A DNA stretch of 64,000 bases from Psychrobacter urativorans (GTDB lineage Bacteria > Pseudomonadota > Gammaproteobacteria > Pseudomonadales > Moraxellaceae), in NCBI RefSeq assembly GCF_001298525.1, contig NZ_CP012678.1, positions 992,001 to 1,056,000 on the forward strand, given 5' to 3'. A model generated the notes under the pieces. That model ran no database searches, was not told the DNA's origin, and saw nothing but the letters and a program-made list of their open reading frames with translations. The translations under genes were made by a program, and so were the position numbers. Every line of letters starts with the position of its first letter. The stretch's first letter is position 1. Below are positions 63,478 through 64,000 of this stretch, piece after piece.

Positions 63478-64000
63478 ATGAGTAAGCAAATTCTATTGAT
63501 TGAAGATGATCCTGATTTGGCTGAATTGATTAGCGATTATCTAACCATGAACTATTATGATGTGCATCATGCTGCTCTTGGTCAAGAAGGGCTAGAGATT
63601 TTAGATACTAAAGAACGCGATATTGATTTGGTCGTTCTTGATTTAATGCTACCCGATATGGATGGGATGCAAGTTTGCCAAAAAATTCGTGGCAACAAAA
63701 ATAATATCACCAATAAAGTCCCTATTATTATGCTCACCGCTAAGGGTGATACCACAGACCGTGTTTTAGGCTTAGAAATGGGTGCGGATGACTATATGTC
63801 AAAGCCATTTGAGCCACGTGAATTATTAGCACGTATTCGTTCAGTGATTCGTCGCCATGAGCAACCCAATCAAGCAGACAGTCAGTCAGACAGCTTAACC
63901 TTTGGGCGTTTAAGCGTTTTCCCAGACAGTCATGAAGTCACTATTGACGATCAATCTGTACGCCTGACCACCCATCAGTTCCAGTTACTGCATTACTTCG
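63478..64000 (+). CDS. OmpR-family response regulator (cut by window end)
   Basis: First 174 codons of a two-domain regulator; the window ends inside the DNA-binding part. Receiver: D10-D11, phospho-acceptor Asp55 (VLDLMLPDMDG) and the MSKPFEPRELLARI lysine near 108. A winged-helix effector begins at about 140 (FGRLSVFPDSHEVTIDD, RLTTHQFQLL). AAAGGA lies seven bases before the ATG. It follows the HlyD-like gene by 283 bases. A sensor kinase partner probably lies beyond the window. Confidence 0.93.
   Translation, partial: MSKQILLIEDDPDLAELISDYLTMNYYDVHHAALGQEGLEILDTKERDIDLVVLDLMLPDMDGMQVCQKIRGNKNNITNKVPIIMLTAKGDTTDRVLGLEMGADDYMSKPFEPRELLARIRSVIRRHEQPNQADSQSDSLTFGRLSVFPDSHEVTIDDQSVRLTTHQFQLLHYF

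Noticed and set aside
1..64000. Mobile elements, CRISPR arrays, prophage or toxin-antitoxin modules
   Set aside because: No transposase, integrase, direct-repeat array, or phage genes were found among the predicted proteins or repeats; the hairpins present are terminators.

Overview
The window looks like chromosomal DNA from a gammaproteobacterium of the family Moraxellaceae, most likely Psychrobacter. This is inferred, not searched. The clues are moderate-to-low G+C, a PilG-PilH-PilI-PilJ-PilK-ChpA-ChpB chemosensory cluster, a Fur-box imelysin / di-haem cytochrome / DUF1513 iron cluster, glyQ-glyS, minCDE, a YgfB / coiled-coil / ZapA block, and an OxyR-AhpC-AhpF group. About 58 protein genes and one tRNA-Gly(GCC) are supported. 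I see no insertion sequence, prophage, CRISPR array or rRNA.

Layout. 0-8.4 kb: a catalytically altered RNase T2-like protein, the lytic transglycosylase slt, miaB, the RNA ligase rtcB with a small partner gene, and a 720-base gene-poor stretch upstream of rtcB that holds a promoter-like element, a perfect palindrome and a 28-codon candidate ORF. 8.5-16.1 kb: argE, ygfB, zapA and its coiled-coil neighbour, glyQS and a PspC protein. 16.6-20.4 kb: nadR-pnuC (nicotinamide riboside salvage), an Mpo1-like protein and an amidohydrolase. 20.5-24.8 kb: an SDR enzyme, tRNA-Gly, an M48 lipoprotein protease, bolA, sirB2 and a lipoprotein. 24.8-34.4 kb is a sulfur and peroxide defence island. A BigR/SqrR-type ArsR regulator sits between two divergent arms: persulfide dioxygenase, a DUF2892 protein and a thioredoxin-2 on one side, and a SulP transporter and two tandem DUF442 phosphatase-like proteins on the other. 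ahpF, ahpC and oxyR follow. 34.4-41.3 kb: YgjP metallopeptidase and the imelysin / DUF1111 / imelysin / DUF1513 iron cluster, whose lead promoter carries a near-perfect Fur box. 41.5-47.8 kb: OmpA lipoprotein, acyltransferase, an S4-like membrane protein, minC, minDE and cytochrome b561. 47.9-61.5 kb: the complete Pil-Chp cluster on the minus strand. 61.9-64 kb: an orphan HlyD-like lipoprotein and the start of an OmpR-family response regulator cut by the window end.

How the genes work together. The Pil-Chp cluster would control type IV pilus twitching and surface sensing, but its receptor PilJ has no periplasmic domain. The sulfur arm would oxidise persulfide sulfur and export or import an anion under persulfide-responsive repression, next to the OxyR peroxide arm. 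The imelysin cluster is predicted to be turned on by iron starvation.

The strongest unusual signals are several intact proteins that keep a family fold but have lost catalytic residues (the RNase T2-like protein, the NMN adenylyltransferase half of NadR, and the amidohydrolase), the truncated PilJ, the rtcB upstream region, and a cluster of five TAGCG elements between ygfB and the zapA block. None is clearly a wholly new system. Each is given as a checkable lead.
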